Source: a virus
Length of the DNA: 62,043 nucleotides
Virus record (IMG/VR): IMGVR_UViG_3300032322_001602
Span: 1 to 62,043 of that record
Reading direction: 5' to 3' (one strand)
Shown here piece by piece: positions 1 to 9,699 of this stretch. The translations under genes and the position numbers were made by a program. Numbering within the stretch: the stretch's first letter is position 1; every line of letters starts with the position of its first letter. A model generated the notes under the pieces. That model did not search any database. It had not been told where the DNA came from and saw nothing but the letters and a program-made list of their open reading frames with translations.

Positions 1-84
1 AGCCCGGTGGACTTGAGAAACTTCGCGCTCAGCTTGGCGGCGGATAACTGCAATGTCACTTCGCGATCTGGTTTTCGGCCCTGA
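1..84 (+). CDS. 3' end of an upstream gene (partial)
   Basis: Frame 1 is open from the first base to a TGA at 82-84 and reads like real protein (it includes VDLRNFALSLAADN), so this is probably the tail of a gene that starts outside the window. It would overlap the giant gene by 32 bases, in keeping with the close packing elsewhere. Its function cannot be told. It could be the end of the ejection-protein gene that is open at the right edge if the genome is circular, but an exact join of the two ends is out of frame by one base. Confidence 0.4.
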   Translation, partial: SPVDLRNFALSLAADNCNVTSRSGFRP

Positions 85-3000
85 CGCTGGTTCTGGGTCA
101 GTCGGCATCCCGTCAAGCGCTGATCTTGGCCGGACTCGTCGCGCTGCCCTTCCCATGGAAGACCTGCTGCGCCGGCAGGCGGGAGCTGAGAGCGGCAACC
201 GCCACACTGACTCCAGCGGTCAGCTGATCGAGTCCTCAGCCGGCGCACTGGGAGTTTCCCAGTTCATGCCTGCAACTGCTCGTGATCCGGGATTCGGAGT
301 CACGCCCCTGCGCGACCAGAGCGAGGGTGAATACCGCCGCATCCAGCGTGACTACATGAGCGCGCTGCTTAACCGCTACGGCGGCGATCAGGAGAAGGCG
401 CTCGCGGCCTATAACTGGGGGCCGGGGAATGTCGACAAGATCAGCGAGGATATCCACTGGCGTGAACGTCTGCCGACCGAGACCAAGGATTACCTGAGTC
501 GCATCACTGGCGACTATGAGCCCGCAGCACCAACGGCTGCTCCACAGCAGAACAGCCTTCGTGACATGGTCATGGGCGCAACGATGCAGCCTGCAACGCC
601 GGAAGCCGACACCGAGTGGGCGGATCTCCCGAAGGCGATGGCTGTCTCCATTGGCGGCGATGTCGCCAAGGCGGGCGTAGCTCTCGCCGAGAATCTCACT
701 GGGCAGGTTGCTGGGAAAGGCGAGACCCCGCTGGAGCAGGGTGCGACTGATCTGCAGAAGTTCCTCATGCCTGCACGAAAGAACATTCGTGCGTGGCAGG
801 ACTCCGTCATTGGCTCCATGACGCCTGAAGCACTCGACCGTGCTGGCCGGGAAATTTTGACACTCGATCCCCAAAAGACCATCTGGCAGGGGGGACCGAG
901 GGAATTCCTGTCGTCGCTGGGACTGAAGGCTTCGTTCTCGGTTGGTCCTACGATTGGCCCAATGGTTGGTGCGGCCATCGCTAATCGCATCGGGTTGGGG
1001 GCCTCGATGTCGTCGCTGTTCGGCGCGTCGGAAGGTCTCATGTCCGCCGGCCTCACGGCGGCGCAGATCGCCGAGGATATCGACAGCACGCCGACGTCAG
1101 ACCTGATGCAGGTCGCCGCTTTCAAGAAGCTTGCTGACACGTATGGGGAAGATGAAGCCCGTCGCCGCTTCATCAACGACACGCAGAAGATGATCCCGGC
1201 CATCACCGGACTCATGACGGGCGCAATTGCCAAGGCAGTAGGCGTGCCGCTCGACCGGATCTTCGGTGGTGCTGGCGGCACGCTGCTGCAGCGCGTCAGG
1301 ATTGGCGCTGGAGTCGAGGCTGCACAAGAAGTTCCTCAGTCGTTTCAGGAACAGGTGATGCAGAACTACGCCCAGCAGGCGTATGACTCCAACGTCAACC
1401 TGCTGGACGGGGCCTTTGAGCAGGCGGTTCAGGGTGGCTTGCTGGGCGGCCTCATGGGTGGCACCTTTGCCGGCGCGTTCGGGGCGCGGCCCAAGCAGGC
1501 CATCAGCCATGACCCAGTTCCGAGCGACATGCAGGCAGCTATCGGGGCGATCCCCACGACGGCTGCAGCGCCTGCTGCTGGCCCGCCTCCACCTCCGGCA
1601 GGCCCGGGACCGGGAGCCCCGCCAGCGGCTCCGTGGACGCCACCGGAGGCCCCCACGCCCTTCACCCCGGGACCCAACGTGCCACCGCCTGCAGGCGAGT
1701 ATGCGATCCCGCCGGAGCCGGGCAGCCTGTTCACAGGCACGCCTGTGCAGCCGTGGGAGCCCAATGCGCCGCCCGCCGCCGAGCCTGTGCCTGTGCTGCC
1801 GGAATACGCTCCAGACGATCCTCGGGCAATCCGGGAGTATGGTGGGGTGCAGCCCAGCGGTCGCTGGGAGTTCGACCGCGAGGACAAGCTGCCGGGACTG
1901 GGCCGGGTCATCGACCAGCCGTTCGCAGCCCTGCCCAGCCCAAGGCGGGAGAAGCCCGGGCTGTCACTGGCCGAGGGGCCGATCGAGCCCGCTGTCGCCT
2001 CTGCTGTGCCGGCACCCGAAGCGCCGCCCGGCATGGAGACGGTGATGACTCCTCGCGAGGTCAACCAGACTCGCGAGCCCAAGTTCGGCCAGCAGACCCG
2101 TACCGAGCTGCAGGGCTACCGGGTGCGCCGCCGCAACCGGAACGGCGACATCGTTTCCAGCACGCTTGTACAAAGCAGCGAGGGTGCGCGCCGGTTGCAG
2201 AGTCATCTGGTAAACCAGATCAACGCCGAGAAGTCGGACGACTTCGTCGAGGCGTACCCGGCGCGGCGCACGTTCCTCAACGACCGGGCTCCCACTGCCG
2301 AGCCCGTCGGCGACATTCTGGCCCAGACCGAAGACCTGAAGACGTCCGACCGCAAGGCCGTCTACCTGACCCGCGAGACCATCGAGAACCTCAAGGGCGC
2401 TGGTCGGCTCGACGAGGTTCTCCGCGCTGGCGTGCCGATCAACAACTTCGACACCTACGGCGGAGTTCTGGTAGCGAAGGACGAACAGATCGCTCGCGAG
2501 CTGGTCGGCATGCTCGAACATGAAGCCGGCAACATCGACGAGATTCTTGGATACGCTACCGGCGCGGGAGTGTCCAAGCCGTACGGGTCCAACACTGCTG
2601 TGCAGAAACTGGACGAGCATGGAAATGTGATCCGTGAGCGGCTGGTGAAGCCCGAGGAGACACAGGCGACGTTGAAGGAATTCGGCCCGGGCTCCATCGT
2701 CACCACGCTTAAGGAAGCAATGGCGCGGCGCGCACGCCGGGTTGCTCGTGATCGACTCGATCGCAAGATGCGCGCCGAGACTGCGCAGTTCGCCAAGACC
2801 GAACCGACTGCGGTCGAGGAAGCGTTCAACCTGACTGGCCAGACCGCACCGTCTGCGGAAGACGCTCGCGCTCTGGCTGAGCAGGGCGGCTACCCCGCCG
2901 ACATCGGGGGCCGGCTGATCGACTACGCCACCGACGTGCGGCAGGAAGAACTGCAGCGCCGCAAGGTCGACAAGCGTCTGCCCGCACCTCGTGACGTCAC

Positions 3001-6000
3001 CTTCCGTGGTCGCGATGTCGTCGAGAAGCTGAAGGAAGCTGAAGCCAAGGAGCGTGAGGCGAAGGAGCTTGCCAGCAAGTATCCGGCCAAGAGGCCGCTG
3101 AGGAATCCCGAGCGTGCGCTCTACGTCAAGCAGGTGGCTGCGCTCGACGAAGCCATCGCTGGGCTGGAAAAGGAAGTCAAGACGCTGCGCAGGTCTGTCT
3201 GGAGCGGCTCCAAGGTTCGTGAGGACATCGCTGAGTCGTACAAGCAGCTGTACTCCGATCTCACGACCGCCGCTCTGCGCGTGGCCGAGATCAAGGTCAA
3301 GGGCGACGAAGCGACGATTGCTGAACTCGACTCTGCGGAAGGTGAGTACGACCGGCTCCTGAAGCAGGCACAGGACCTGCTCGCTGTCGAAGGCGCGTTC
3401 ACCCGCTCCGAAGCGCTCGTGGAAGCTGCGACTCGCTACTCGCCTGCTGCCAAGCACGAGACCCGGCGCGCACTGGCCCGCGCACGCGACAAGGCAACTG
3501 AAGCAAAGATCGTCCGCGAAGATGAAGCGGCGCGTGGAAGCGGCAAGCCGTTCCCCGACGTCCCCAGCATCAACAAGGTACGCATGGCGGAAGCGGTTTC
3601 GCTGCCTGCCACTGCCAAGAAGCTGAGGCGGCTGCGTCGGTACAAGCGCTCTGAGCGCACCGATGCAATGGCGAACACGCTGCTGCGTTACATCGCGCCC
3701 GTGGACTTCCGTGGTGGCAAGCTGGTAACAGTGCAGGCTGTCCACAAGGACGGCGTGACGACGTACGTCGCAGCGCCGCTGACGGAGCAGACTCCCGCCG
3801 CTGCCAATGCGATCGTCCAGATCAACCAGCTGCTGCGCCAGTGGCTGTCCGACTACCGTGCGGCGGTCCTGAAGCAGACGCGACTCGACAAGGAAGGCAA
3901 CAAGGCGGATCGCAACTGGGCGCTGTCCGCGCATTCGGCGTTGCTGTCCGAAGCGCTTGGCAACATCCGCAGCACGCACGAGCCTGTTCTGCAGTCGTGG
4001 GCTGCGTCTGCCTATGTGGCCGACCGGATCACCGATCTCGTCGTTCATGGCAAGCGGTGGGGCGTCGCCAAGGAGATGAACATCGATGGCTTCTGGGCAG
4101 CGGTCGAGGCTGGCCCGGAGCAGTTTCGCGACTACCTCAGCAGCGCTATCACCGTGCGCAAGGACGCTCCCTTCCCGGTGATCATGACGCGGGAAGACCT
4201 GACTGCGCTGTCGGATGCGGATGTCAACTCACTGTACGTGACGTCGCTCGCATTTCAGGCGGACATGCTCACCGATCCCGTAGTTCAGACGCGGCGTCTC
4301 CCGAGGTCTGGCAAGGTTACGGCCATCCTGCGGGCAATGGGCAGACAGGAAGCGCAGCGGTTCGGCGGACGCTCCAAGAGCGCTGCCATGACCCGCGCTA
4401 CCGAGTCGCTCTCGGATATCAGCGACGAGGAAGACGCTCGCACTGGGGACTACCGTCGCGCCTCGAAGACGTACGATACCAGCGTGCTGACGGCCAGCAG
4501 CCGCCCGCGTGACATGACGACCGAGGCTGCCAAGAAGCACGAAGCGGATCGCCTGCATGCCGTCAATCGGCTGGAGCAGTCGGTTGCTGAGATGGACTGG
4601 TTCATGGAGAACTTCATCAGCAACCCCGCATGGCAGCCGGAGGTTCCTGATTCTGACTACGTCTATGGTCGCGCTTTCGCCCGCTGGATGCAGGACTACG
4701 CGAAGGCGCTCTTGGAAGCTTCCAAGCGTGGCCAGCTGTACAGCCGGGAGGGTATCTCCCAGATGGCGCTGGTGTCCGACGACATCGACGGGGTGGTTGC
4801 GCTCAATCCTGAAAACTTCGCCACTCACATGTCGAAGCTGTTCAAGGCCGAGTCGCGTGAGCAGCTGCTTCGCGCCACTGCGCTTGACCCGCTGAAGCTG
4901 CAGAGCCTGCGCAATCCCAAGATTCGCCGGCAGCTGACCCGGAGCCAGCACAACACGATTCTCAAGGACATCCTGCAGGCCCGCCGCATGGACCTGCTGT
5001 GGTCGCGCAATCCTGACTATCGCAAGGTGATCAGGCCGGTCCTGCACAAGATCGCTGATGCAATGACTCGGCCCGGAAGGCCCAGCGGCGAACTTGAGTG
5101 GCCCAGCTATGCGCCATCGGCCAAGAAGGTCGAGCAGGTTACGGCCATCCTGAACAAGTGGCGTGAGCGTGAGCGGCTGCACATACATGAAGGGCTGGAA
5201 GAGTACTTCAAGCGGTACCCCGGGCGGCGTGGCAATGCGGCGCAAGTCCAGACCCGTGAGTTCGTTGAGCCCATCACCGAGATCCTCACCAATGCAGGCT
5301 TCTGGGATCGCGATATAGCGCTGGAGAAGCAGTTCAAGCAGAAGTTCGGCAAGGAAGGCGTAGAAGATGTGGGCGTCTCTGTCGAGCGCAGCTGGACCAA
5401 GCAGAACGCTGAAGGGGTTGAGGATGAATGGCGCGGCGAAGGTCCGAGATGGGAGCGCGGCGCGATGCCGGCGACCAAGGCGACGGAGCAGGAGATCAAG
5501 GCGGCCATCCAGCTGCGCCAGCTGATCAAGGCGGCTGAGCCACCGACTGCGCACGAAGTTCTCAACGCCATCCGGACTACGCTTGGGCCGAATCACTTCT
5601 ACACTCCTGCGGTGGAGCTGCTGCTGTCCAAGCCGTACGTGCGGCAGCTTCGCATTCTGCGCTCCAAGAAGCTCGCTTCTACTGCCGAGTTCACTTCGGA
5701 GCAGACTGATTTCCTGCGCAGTGGCGAGGTTACGACTCCTGCCGCAGTGCGGATCAATGAAGCGGACCTGCACGACATCTCGCACACCGAGCTGATCCAC
5801 ACCGTAGTCCATGAGTTGTTCCATGGCGCGACGATGGGCGAACTGACCGAGGGCAACCGCGATATCGCTGATGCGTGGGACGCCCTGCGTGAGGCGACCT
5901 ACGATGCGCTGAAGGATGCTCCTGACTTCGCGTCGTATGCCTATGGCCTGACGAACCTCTACGAGTTCGTGTCCGAGTCGCAAACCAACGAAAAGCTGCA

Positions 6001-9000
6001 GGCGGCGATGAAGCGCACGCCTGTGTCGAACACGCCGATGACACTGTGGTCGAAGCTCATCCGGCTGGTCATGCGCATCTTCAAAGCTCCGCCGATGTAC
6101 TACAACCTGTTCGACGTGGCGCTCTCGCTGCGCCCGTTGACGGTTACGGGACGGCCATTCACCGAGGAAGGCTTTGCCAAGTACAAGGGCGATCGTCGTG
6201 GCGGCCCGCCGCGTGGCGCTACTGGCGTTCCCTACTTCAAGGACGCAGCGCTGCAAAAGTATGGAGCGCCGCTCGTCAACAATGCCCTGATGCAGAACAG
6301 GTTCGTAGACGAGGCAGTGAAGCGGGCGCGGGATGTCTCCAGCACGGCTGGCATCAAGGGCACCGGGTTCCTGCTGTCCGCGCTGTCGATGCGGCAGATC
6401 AAGGATTTCTACGCAGGCGCTTTCCAGACGAAGGCAGGTCCAGCTATCGGGCCGCTGGGCAGCTACATGGACGCCTTCTTCGCCCGCAACTCCGACAGTT
6501 CGCAGGCGATGGAAAAGGCGGACGTGTTGTCGCGGCAGTGGTCGAAGCTGGAAGAGACTGGCAAGGGGGCTGAAGCTCTCACCTTGTCAAAGATGATGCG
6601 CGACGCCACCATGCTGGCGATTCATCCCGACGCTGCGTTCACACCCGGAGTGGAGAACACGCCCAACGGCCACCTTACCGAGGCGCAACGTGGCGACTGG
6701 GAAGAGCTGCACACCGAGTGGAATCAGCTCAGCCAGCAGGCGAAGGACCTGTACAACGGAGTGCGCAACTACTACCGCGAGACGACTGATCGCGAAGTGC
6801 AGTTGATGGTTCTGAACGCCCTGCGTGCCAGCTCTCTGTGGAAGGGCAACTTCAACCTCACCGAGAACGATATCGACCTCAAGGGTATCGCTGTCGGCGA
6901 TTGGCTGGAACAGAAGTTGGATCTCAACACCAAGGCTGACAAGGCCCGAATCAAGGCGCTCGAAGACAAGTACGATGCGCAGGTGGCCAGCGGCAAGTTG
7001 TCCAAGAGCGAAGCGAAGGCGCGTCGGGCCGAGATCCGCAGCGCCAGCGCCGATCTGGAAAGCACTGTCGAGGAGCTGAAGCTTATCGCAAGGATGGCTC
7101 GCATACCGCAGATTCATAAGGGTCCGTACTTTCCGCTCATGCGGTTTGGCGACTATGCAGTGACGGCTCAGCGGATCGTCGAGTCGAAGGTGTTCAGCAC
7201 GCGGGCCGAGCGTTCTGCCTATATGGCGCAGAAGAGCGCTGAAGATCCGACGCTGCAGTTCAACTGGCCCAAGTCAGAAGACGGCACTTATCCGTTGACC
7301 GTCAGCGAGAAGGAGTTCCGGCTCGCCGAGTCGCACAGTGCCGCAGTGGAAGCCCGCAAGGAGCTGGTTGAAATCTACGGAGACAACGCCGTTTCGGCTG
7401 TGCAGTTGAAGCAGGACATGATTTCATCCGGCCCAACCATCGAGGGCAACCGTGCGCTTCAGACCCTGCTTGGCAAGCTGGAAGGAAACGCGGCGGCGCA
7501 GAACGCCATCCGCCAGTTCTACATCAAGTCGCTGTCGGATCGTTCATTCCGCAAGCGTGAGGTGAAGCGCAAGAACATCCGGGGCGTTGACCCGACGCTG
7601 CAGCACCGCACGTTCGCCGCCTATTCCAAGTCTGCTTCCTACTACACTGCCCAGCTTCGCTATGGGCATCTGATGGCGGATGCGAAGGCGGACATGAAGG
7701 AAGTCGTGAAGAGGCATCGCGACGAGACCGACATCTCTGCGGTACGGATGGGGCAGGTCGTCAACGAAATCGAGAAGCGCGACGCGATGATGACCGACAT
7801 CACCGACACGAGTGAGGTGGTGCGCAAGACGGTTGAGGCCGGCCAGTTTATGCTGCTCACCAGTCCGTCATATTGGCTGATCAACGCTTCGCAGCCCTAC
7901 ATGGTTACGCTGCCTTGGCTGGCTGGGCATACAACTGCAGCCAAGGCTGCGTCGGCGCTCGCTCGTGCGCAGAAAATGATCATTAGCCCGCTGACTACAA
8001 AGGCGATAAATTCATGGGGCGGCCTTAAGGCGTTGAAGAGCCGTGTGGCCGCCGAGGAAGCTTTCTCCGTAATAGCGGATGTGGAGAAGTCCATCGTTGA
8101 GAAGCTGGGCGCAGAGAAGGCGCAGCCGATTCTGGACATGCTCACGGAACTCAAGCGCGAGTCGATCATCGACCTCAGCTTTGTGGCGGAGCTGCGGGAC
8201 ATCGCACAGGGCGAAGGCAAGAACTGGTGGGACAAGACCATGGATGCGACGCGCATCATGGCGCACCTCACCGAAGTCAACAACCGCATCATGACTGCCA
8301 TCGCTGCGTACGACATCGCGTTGCAGGGCAACCTGAGCAACAAGGATGCGGTCGACTTCGCCAAGCGGGCAGTTGCCGAGACGCAGTTCGACTACTCCAG
8401 CGGCAACAAGCCCCGCCTGTTCTCCGGCAATGATGCATGGTGGAAGCCGATGGTGTTCCAGTTCATGCAGTACGTGCAGCACATGTACGTGATGTTCTTC
8501 CGGCACGCGAAGATGTGGTGGAGTGGCACGGAACAGCAGAAGCGCATCGGTCGTCGCGTCGTACTGGGCATGCTGGCTACGCATCTCGCGGCGGGTGGGC
8601 TCGTCGGCGTGTCGGCGCAGCCGATCAAGTGGGCGCTGGGACTCGCGATGCTGCTGTTCGGTGCAGGCGACGACGAAGATCGTACGTTCAAGAACTTTGC
8701 TTCTGGCGAGTACTACGACCGGCAGATCGCTGCTGCTGTGTCCGGACTCATGGGAACCAACATCGCGTCCGAAGCTGTGCGCGCAGGTCTGCCACGTCTC
8801 GCGGGTATGGACCTGTCGGCTCGCATGGCCTTCCTGCAGATGTACATGATCGACCTCAACCCGAAGAATGCCGAGACCCTGTTCGGATCGCTGGCGCTCA
8901 GCTTCGGTGGCCCGGCATTTGGGCTCGCTGGTAACGCCTACGAGGGGACCAAGCTGCTGCTCGAAGGCGACACTGACAAGGGGGTCGAGAAGCTTCTTCC

Positions 9001-9445
9001 GAAGATGGGTCGCGATGCCATCAAGGCACTTCGCTATTCGCAGGAAGGCATGGTTGACTACTCCGGCAAGACGATCATGAACGCCGACCAGCTCTCGCCG
9101 TGGGACCTGTTCCTGCAGTCGATGGGCTTCACCCCGGGCACCGTCAGTGAGCGGTATGATCGCAATCGCGAGGCCAAGGATCGCTCGACCTACCTGTCGC
9201 AAACGAAAGCTGACATCATGGCCGCCTACCGCAAGGCCGACTCCACCGGGGAAATCGATTCCGTGATGGAGCGGTGGAGCGAATGGAACCAGAAGAACCC
9301 GAGGGATCGTATCACTCGTTCGGAACTGCTTCGCAGCAAGCAGGCGATGCGGAAATCCGAGCGCAACATCCAGCTCTACGGAGCGGATCTGGGTCGTCGC
9401 AGTCGCGAGCTTGACGAAGCTGGCTCTGCCTACAACGTGGAGTGA
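53..9445 (+). CDS. Giant internal virion protein (transglycosylase, HExxH domain, C-terminal hydrophobic domain)
   Basis: This 3130-residue protein is probably carried in the virion and injected with the DNA. Residues about 35-155 are a lytic transglycosylase (SLT) domain: AESGN supplies the expected glutamate, followed by GALGVSQFMPATA and AAYNWGPGNV. The phrase SLRDLVFG at the N-terminus recurs as SLRDMVMG at 168-175, bracketing that domain and supporting the start at 53. A Pro/Ala-rich linker spans about 500-620 and a charged coiled coil about 990-1050. HELFH at 1920-1924 with EFVSE at 1971-1975 looks like a zinc peptidase site. Hydrophobic stretches near 300-345, 2598-2640 and 2832-2875 may enter membranes. 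The region around ETQFDYSSGNKPRLF resembles the large polyvalent-protein domain called LPD38. T7 gp16 is the functional analogue. The ribosome site is weak. Confidence 0.88.
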   Translation: MSLRDLVFGPDAGSGSVGIPSSADLGRTRRAALPMEDLLRRQAGAESGNRHTDSSGQLIESSAGALGVSQFMPATARDPGFGVTPLRDQSEGEYRRIQRDYMSALLNRYGGDQEKALAAYNWGPGNVDKISEDIHWRERLPTETKDYLSRITGDYEPAAPTAAPQQNSLRDMVMGATMQPATPEADTEWADLPKAMAVSIGGDVAKAGVALAENLTGQVAGKGETPLEQGATDLQKFLMPARKNIRAWQDSVIGSMTPEALDRAGREILTLDPQKTIWQGGPREFLSSLGLKASFSVGPTIGPMVGAAIANRIGLGASMSSLFGASEGLMSAGLTAAQIAEDIDSTPTSDLMQVAAFKKLADTYGEDEARRRFINDTQKMIPAITGLMTGAIAKAVGVPLDRIFGGAGGTLLQRVRIGAGVEAAQEVPQSFQEQVMQNYAQQAYDSNVNLLDGAFEQAVQGGLLGGLMGGTFAGAFGARPKQAISHDPVPSDMQAAIGAIPTTAAAPAAGPPPPPAGPGPGAPPAAPWTPPEAPTPFTPGPNVPPPAGEYAIPPEPGSLFTGTPVQPWEPNAPPAAEPVPVLPEYAPDDPRAIREYGGVQPSGRWEFDREDKLPGLGRVIDQPFAALPSPRREKPGLSLAEGPIEPAVASAVPAPEAPPGMETVMTPREVNQTREPKFGQQTRTELQGYRVRRRNRNGDIVSSTLVQSSEGARRLQSHLVNQINAEKSDDFVEAYPARRTFLNDRAPTAEPVGDILAQTEDLKTSDRKAVYLTRETIENLKGAGRLDEVLRAGVPINNFDTYGGVLVAKDEQIARELVGMLEHEAGNIDEILGYATGAGVSKPYGSNTAVQKLDEHGNVIRERLVKPEETQATLKEFGPGSIVTTLKEAMARRARRVARDRLDRKMRAETAQFAKTEPTAVEEAFNLTGQTAPSAEDARALAEQGGYPADIGGRLIDYATDVRQEELQRRKVDKRLPAPRDVTFRGRDVVEKLKEAEAKEREAKELASKYPAKRPLRNPERALYVKQVAALDEAIAGLEKEVKTLRRSVWSGSKVREDIAESYKQLYSDLTTAALRVAEIKVKGDEATIAELDSAEGEYDRLLKQAQDLLAVEGAFTRSEALVEAATRYSPAAKHETRRALARARDKATEAKIVREDEAARGSGKPFPDVPSINKVRMAEAVSLPATAKKLRRLRRYKRSERTDAMANTLLRYIAPVDFRGGKLVTVQAVHKDGVTTYVAAPLTEQTPAAANAIVQINQLLRQWLSDYRAAVLKQTRLDKEGNKADRNWALSAHSALLSEALGNIRSTHEPVLQSWAASAYVADRITDLVVHGKRWGVAKEMNIDGFWAAVEAGPEQFRDYLSSAITVRKDAPFPVIMTREDLTALSDADVNSLYVTSLAFQADMLTDPVVQTRRLPRSGKVTAILRAMGRQEAQRFGGRSKSAAMTRATESLSDISDEEDARTGDYRRASKTYDTSVLTASSRPRDMTTEAAKKHEADRLHAVNRLEQSVAEMDWFMENFISNPAWQPEVPDSDYVYGRAFARWMQDYAKALLEASKRGQLYSREGISQMALVSDDIDGVVALNPENFATHMSKLFKAESREQLLRATALDPLKLQSLRNPKIRRQLTRSQHNTILKDILQARRMDLLWSRNPDYRKVIRPVLHKIADAMTRPGRPSGELEWPSYAPSAKKVEQVTAILNKWRERERLHIHEGLEEYFKRYPGRRGNAAQVQTREFVEPITEILTNAGFWDRDIALEKQFKQKFGKEGVEDVGVSVERSWTKQNAEGVEDEWRGEGPRWERGAMPATKATEQEIKAAIQLRQLIKAAEPPTAHEVLNAIRTTLGPNHFYTPAVELLLSKPYVRQLRILRSKKLASTAEFTSEQTDFLRSGEVTTPAAVRINEADLHDISHTELIHTVVHELFHGATMGELTEGNRDIADAWDALREATYDALKDAPDFASYAYGLTNLYEFVSESQTNEKLQAAMKRTPVSNTPMTLWSKLIRLVMRIFKAPPMYYNLFDVALSLRPLTVTGRPFTEEGFAKYKGDRRGGPPRGATGVPYFKDAALQKYGAPLVNNALMQNRFVDEAVKRARDVSSTAGIKGTGFLLSALSMRQIKDFYAGAFQTKAGPAIGPLGSYMDAFFARNSDSSQAMEKADVLSRQWSKLEETGKGAEALTLSKMMRDATMLAIHPDAAFTPGVENTPNGHLTEAQRGDWEELHTEWNQLSQQAKDLYNGVRNYYRETTDREVQLMVLNALRASSLWKGNFNLTENDIDLKGIAVGDWLEQKLDLNTKADKARIKALEDKYDAQVASGKLSKSEAKARRAEIRSASADLESTVEELKLIARMARIPQIHKGPYFPLMRFGDYAVTAQRIVESKVFSTRAERSAYMAQKSAEDPTLQFNWPKSEDGTYPLTVSEKEFRLAESHSAAVEARKELVEIYGDNAVSAVQLKQDMISSGPTIEGNRALQTLLGKLEGNAAAQNAIRQFYIKSLSDRSFRKREVKRKNIRGVDPTLQHRTFAAYSKSASYYTAQLRYGHLMADAKADMKEVVKRHRDETDISAVRMGQVVNEIEKRDAMMTDITDTSEVVRKTVEAGQFMLLTSPSYWLINASQPYMVTLPWLAGHTTAAKAASALARAQKMIISPLTTKAINSWGGLKALKSRVAAEEAFSVIADVEKSIVEKLGAEKAQPILDMLTELKRESIIDLSFVAELRDIAQGEGKNWWDKTMDATRIMAHLTEVNNRIMTAIAAYDIALQGNLSNKDAVDFAKRAVAETQFDYSSGNKPRLFSGNDAWWKPMVFQFMQYVQHMYVMFFRHAKMWWSGTEQQKRIGRRVVLGMLATHLAAGGLVGVSAQPIKWALGLAMLLFGAGDDEDRTFKNFASGEYYDRQIAAAVSGLMGTNIASEAVRAGLPRLAGMDLSARMAFLQMYMIDLNPKNAETLFGSLALSFGGPAFGLAGNAYEGTKLLLEGDTDKGVEKLLPKMGRDAIKALRYSQEGMVDYSGKTIMNADQLSPWDLFLQSMGFTPGTVSERYDRNREAKDRSTYLSQTKADIMAAYRKADSTGEIDSVMERWSEWNQKNPRDRITRSELLRSKQAMRKSERNIQLYGADLGRRSRELDEAGSAYNVE

Positions 9446-9447
9446 CC

Positions 9448-9699
9448 ATGGGACGGGACTACAAGGAAGAATACGCACGCTACCACAGCAAGCCGCTGCA
9501 GAAGAAGCACCGGGCTGAGCGCAACGCTGCGCGGCGTGTCATGACTGAGAAGGGGCTCGTCCGCAAGGGCGACGGCATGGACGTTGATCATCGCCGTCCG
9601 CTCGACAGTGGAGGGACGAACGCCGTCTCTAACTTGCGGGTGGAGACGAAGGCGAAGAACCGGGGGTATGCAAGGGATTCGAGAAATCAGCCCAAGTGA
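9448..9699 (+). CDS. Small HNH endonuclease-like protein
   Basis: This 83-residue basic protein carries GMDVDHRRPLDSGG followed by NAVSNLRV, the His-Asn-Asn pattern of HNH nucleases. Similar short HNH proteins are common in phages, where they may nick DNA during packaging or be free-standing homing-type nucleases. The ATG at 9448 is preferred over the overlapping GTG at 9442 because the AGTGACC stretch gives better spacing from the GGAG at 9439-9442. Its last 71 bases overlap the end of the primase gene on the other strand, so two convergent transcription units meet here with no terminator between them. Confidence 0.75.
   Translation: MGRDYKEEYARYHSKPLQKKHRAERNAARRVMTEKGLVRKGDGMDVDHRRPLDSGGTNAVSNLRVETKAKNRGYARDSRNQPK

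Noticed and set aside
1964-6256. Long minus-strand open frames (694 and 675 codons) inside the giant gene
   Set aside because: They mirror the codon bias of the plus-strand gene, have Arg/Leu-rich translations without motifs and no ribosome sites.
53-9445. Idea that the giant protein is an N4-type virion RNA polymerase
   Set aside because: Size fits, but no T7-like polymerase motifs were found; transglycosylase, HExxH and LPD38-like parts explain it better.
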